Shown here piece after piece: positions 61,836 through 64,000 of a DNA stretch of 64,000 bases; position 1 is the first letter of the stretch; each line of letters starts with the position of its first letter. The DNA is taken from the NCBI GenBank assembly GCA_014381825.1, contig JACNKX010000175.1:1-64000 (forward strand), read 5' to 3'. Under the pieces are notes generated by a model. That model was not told the origin of the DNA, did no database searches, and saw only the letters and a program-made list of their open reading frames with translations. Made by a program: the position numbers and the translations under genes. This DNA comes from Planctomycetota bacterium (GTDB taxonomy: Bacteria > Planctomycetota > Planctomycetia > Pirellulales > Pirellulaceae).

Positions 61836-64000
61836 ATGAATTGGGCGAGTGTACTGGAGCAGACGGGCGCGGAGGAATTGGTCGATGGGCTGAACGTGGG
61901 CTGGTTGTTCGAAGGCGAGCAGTCACCCAGCGAGAAGGACCGAGCCGTCGCCTGGGAACTATATATCGAACTTCGCACGCGTATCAGCACCCAGCCGTTG
62001 CATTTTCTCGACGGTGACGAAGCGGCCGCGTTAGGCAGTCTCTATTCCCTCTTTCAACTCGCTCGTGATCTGCTAAAGAAACAGGGCCATGAATGTTGGC
62101 GAACAGCAGCGGTGACCGAAGCCGTGTTGAACAATGTGGTCCGACCGTTCACTGCTGAGTGGCACCAGCGGAACTTAGCTGGAGAATTCACGCGCGACGA
62201 TGCTTGTCGTGAATTCCGTGCCAAACTACGTGGCGTCCAATTCAAACTAGGCCAGTTCGAGAAACTACTTTATGCGATTGCCTGCGATCAAATTGTTACG
62301 CCTGACTCACGCTCCCTCTCCGGTGGGCGACCGGTTGAATTTGGGACAAGGATCGCGTTTGATCGCCTACTCGGCTTAAAAGATCCGATGGCTGGCGCCT
62401 CGGCTGCAGACGAGATGGTCAATGCCGAGCGGCAAGAGATAGAGAATCGTCGGACAGCTGTAGATTTAGAAATAGGTAGCGATGACCTCGTCGGGATGTC
62501 AATTTCCGGAGGCGGCATTCGATCGGCGACGTTTGCATTGGGAGTCGTGCAAGGTCTCGTTACTCGCGGCATATTGCGGCACGTCGATGTCCTATCGACT
62601 GTGTCTGGTGGTGGATACTTGGGTTCGTTTCTCAGTTCGATGCTCAACACGGATTCGAACGAGTGCGGTCCCCAACGAGATCGTGCTCCGTTTAAACCCG
62701 ACATCGCCGGGGACTCGTCTGCCATCCGATTCTTGCGCAATCACAGTCGCTACATTCTGCCCTCGAGTTTTCCGCGTTGGTTGAGAACCGCCGGACAAGC
62801 TGCGTACGGCATGCTCAGTAATCTTGTGATCCTCAGCACGATCGTACTCCTAAGTGTGTTGTTGACCGACGGATTCCTCAAGGAGTCACTTTCGAGACTC
62901 TACACCAACATTCGCGAAAACTCCGAGGCGCCGACTGACCTTTGGGCTGCTTCAGCACCAACGATCTGGATCTGGTTCTTCAGCGCGCTGTCGCTATTTC
63001 TACTGCCACTCGCGCAGAAACTTGGCCGACTTGGCGGCAAGTATTCCGGATTTGCTTCCTGCTGGGAATGGATGACGGTCTGGGCGTTTGCTGGCTCCGT
63101 GCTGGTGGCAATGATCGATTATCTCCCGTTGTTCCACTTTGGTTACTTGACCTTAATGCATGCCATTGGCGATCGGCTTCTCGGATCAACGAATGGCTGG
63201 TCGATGACCGCAACCGGTGTCACACTGGCCAATGTCGCTGGTCTACTCGCTGCTCGAAGCGAATGGTTGTCGAGCTTTGCCAAGTCGATGCCGCGGATCG
63301 GGAAGATTCTTTTCGGCCTGCTGTGGATGTCCGGCCCGGCGTTGTTGGTCTACATGTACTTCGAACTGTGTCGCATCTATGTAGCAACCGCAGCTCCCTC
63401 CGTTCCGCAGATCAGCTGGCTGCCCATTGAACTGACCGCGACGGGCCTGTTGTGGTCACTGCTGACGGGCAGCGTCGTATACTCGGCACTGACAAATGTG
63501 AACTTCACGTCGCTACACCGGTACTATCGCAACCGACTGAGCGAGACATACCTTCTTCAACAACGAAATCAAAACGTAATCGAACACATAGATCGCCAGC
63601 CGCTTTCAAAGCTGCGCGAGAGCGAACAGTCAACGGCGCCGTATCACTTGATCAACGCCGCATTGAATCTGCCGTCATCGGACGTCGCCGAACTGCGAGG
63701 CCGCGATTGTGATTTCTTTCTGTTCTCGAAACACCGTTGCGGCAGCCCCGTGCTGGGCTATCACTCTACGAGACAATGGGAAGCGGCAGACGCTAGTCTC
63801 GATCTTGCCACGGCCGTGGCGATCTCTGGCGCAGCGGCCGCTCCGCAGATGGGCATGGGGTCGATTAAGGGGGCTAGTTTTCTGTTGACGCTATTGAACG
63901 TGCGGCTTGGCTACTGGCTGCAACGTCCCTTGCCACTCGGTTCAGAAAAAACGTCGATTCGAGCTTTGTCAGCACCTGGCCCAAGCTATCTGCTTCGGGA
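61836..64000 (+). CDS. Membrane patatin-like phospholipase family protein (3' end outside window)
   Basis: Open for 721 codons to the window end. ATG 61836 is preceded by GAGG at good spacing. The N-terminal about 210 residues are soluble. The patatin oxyanion motif SISGGGIRSATFALGVVQGL is at about 224-243, and the nucleophile Ser is in STVSGGGYLGS, close behind. Four or five hydrophobic segments then follow (about 325-560, for example LSNLVILSTIVLLSVLLTDGF and IWIWFFSALSLFLLPLA). The patatin fold resumes at AISGAAAAPQMGMGS, FLLTLLNVRLGYWL, and the catalytic Asp should lie just beyond 64000. The insertion of membrane segments within a patatin domain is the notable point. Likely a membrane acyl hydrolase. 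Confidence 0.8.
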   Translation, partial: MNWASVLEQTGAEELVDGLNVGWLFEGEQSPSEKDRAVAWELYIELRTRISTQPLHFLDGDEAAALGSLYSLFQLARDLLKKQGHECWRTAAVTEAVLNNVVRPFTAEWHQRNLAGEFTRDDACREFRAKLRGVQFKLGQFEKLLYAIACDQIVTPDSRSLSGGRPVEFGTRIAFDRLLGLKDPMAGASAADEMVNAERQEIENRRTAVDLEIGSDDLVGMSISGGGIRSATFALGVVQGLVTRGILRHVDVLSTVSGGGYLGSFLSSMLNTDSNECGPQRDRAPFKPDIAGDSSAIRFLRNHSRYILPSSFPRWLRTAGQAAYGMLSNLVILSTIVLLSVLLTDGFLKESLSRLYTNIRENSEAPTDLWAASAPTIWIWFFSALSLFLLPLAQKLGRLGGKYSGFASCWEWMTVWAFAGSVLVAMIDYLPLFHFGYLTLMHAIGDRLLGSTNGWSMTATGVTLANVAGLLAARSEWLSSFAKSMPRIGKILFGLLWMSGPALLVYMYFELCRIYVATAAPSVPQISWLPIELTATGLLWSLLTGSVVYSALTNVNFTSLHRYYRNRLSETYLLQQRNQNVIEHIDRQPLSKLRESEQSTAPYHLINAALNLPSSDVAELRGRDCDFFLFSKHRCGSPVLGYHSTRQWEAADASLDLATAVAISGAAAAPQMGMGSIKGASFLLTLLNVRLGYWLQRPLPLGSEKTSIRALSAPGPSYLLR

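Noticed and set aside
1-64000. tRNA, rRNA, CRISPR arrays, transposases, prophage and toxin-antitoxin or other defence genes
   Set aside because: Looked for by eye in the gaps and among protein motifs; nothing convincing was found. Short structured RNAs cannot be excluded without covariance-model searches.

Overview
The window reads as a chromosome segment of a planctomycete, probably of the Pirellulales. This is inferred from gene content, because no rRNA or tRNA is present. Pointers are an SHD1-domain secreted protein with long acidic Ala/Pro/Glu repeats, a ThuA-domain protein, a dihydropteroate-synthase-like protein of the kind linked to tetrahydromethanopterin C1 chemistry, a very large PPi-PEPCK-like protein, a YidC with an extra PDZ module, several secreted proteins of unknown function, and frequent weak Shine-Dalgarno sequences. 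No phage, insertion sequence, CRISPR array, tRNA or rRNA was recognised. Almost all of it is normal chromosomal coding sequence.

Region 1 (1-12.1 kb) is a complete chemotaxis locus. cheX and cheY are on the minus strand. Facing them on the plus strand are a small protein made of four 29-residue MshEN-type repeats, a hybrid CheA, cheW (ATGA overlap), two chemoreceptors (the second with a periplasmic c-type haem motif), cheB, cheR (10-base overlap) and a NarL-type regulator whose receiver has lost its phospho-acceptor Asp. A perfect hairpin with a T-rich tail closes the cluster.

Region 2 (12-22 kb) is metabolic and envelope-related: an enolase-superfamily enzyme, a secreted unknown, a sirtuin 4 bases ahead of a long-chain acyl-CoA ligase, an acyl-CoA dehydrogenase, a ThuA protein, and the SHD1/DDLFG-repeat protein.

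Region 3 (22.2-35.5 kb) is a minus-strand type IV pilus/type II secretion-like locus. In transcription order it holds a pseudopilin-like major subunit, response regulator, histidine kinase, STAS protein, PilB, PilC, a small membrane protein, PilM, PilN, PilO, a PilP/GspC-like protein, a secretin and a small charged protein, ending at a hairpin. Most neighbours overlap or lie within 30 bases. An HD-GYP protein (predicted c-di-GMP phosphodiesterase) is divergent from the pilin. HD-GYP, the MshEN domain of PilB and the stand-alone MshEN repeats at the che locus suggest a shared second-messenger theme, but the Arg of the known c-di-GMP-binding motif is not seen.

Region 4 (35.6-46 kb) has an outer-membrane-like protein, GlgX, the DHPS-like protein, the PPi-PEPCK candidate and a secreted protein with a conserved-looking C-terminus. 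Region 5 (46-59 kb) is housekeeping: mnmE, yidC, two tandem metallophosphoesterases, tsaB, hemL, hemB, truB and ftsK. Region 6 (59-64 kb) holds an SDR oxidoreductase, an alpha/beta hydrolase, an SGNH hydrolase and the first 721 residues of a membrane patatin-like lipase cut by the window end.
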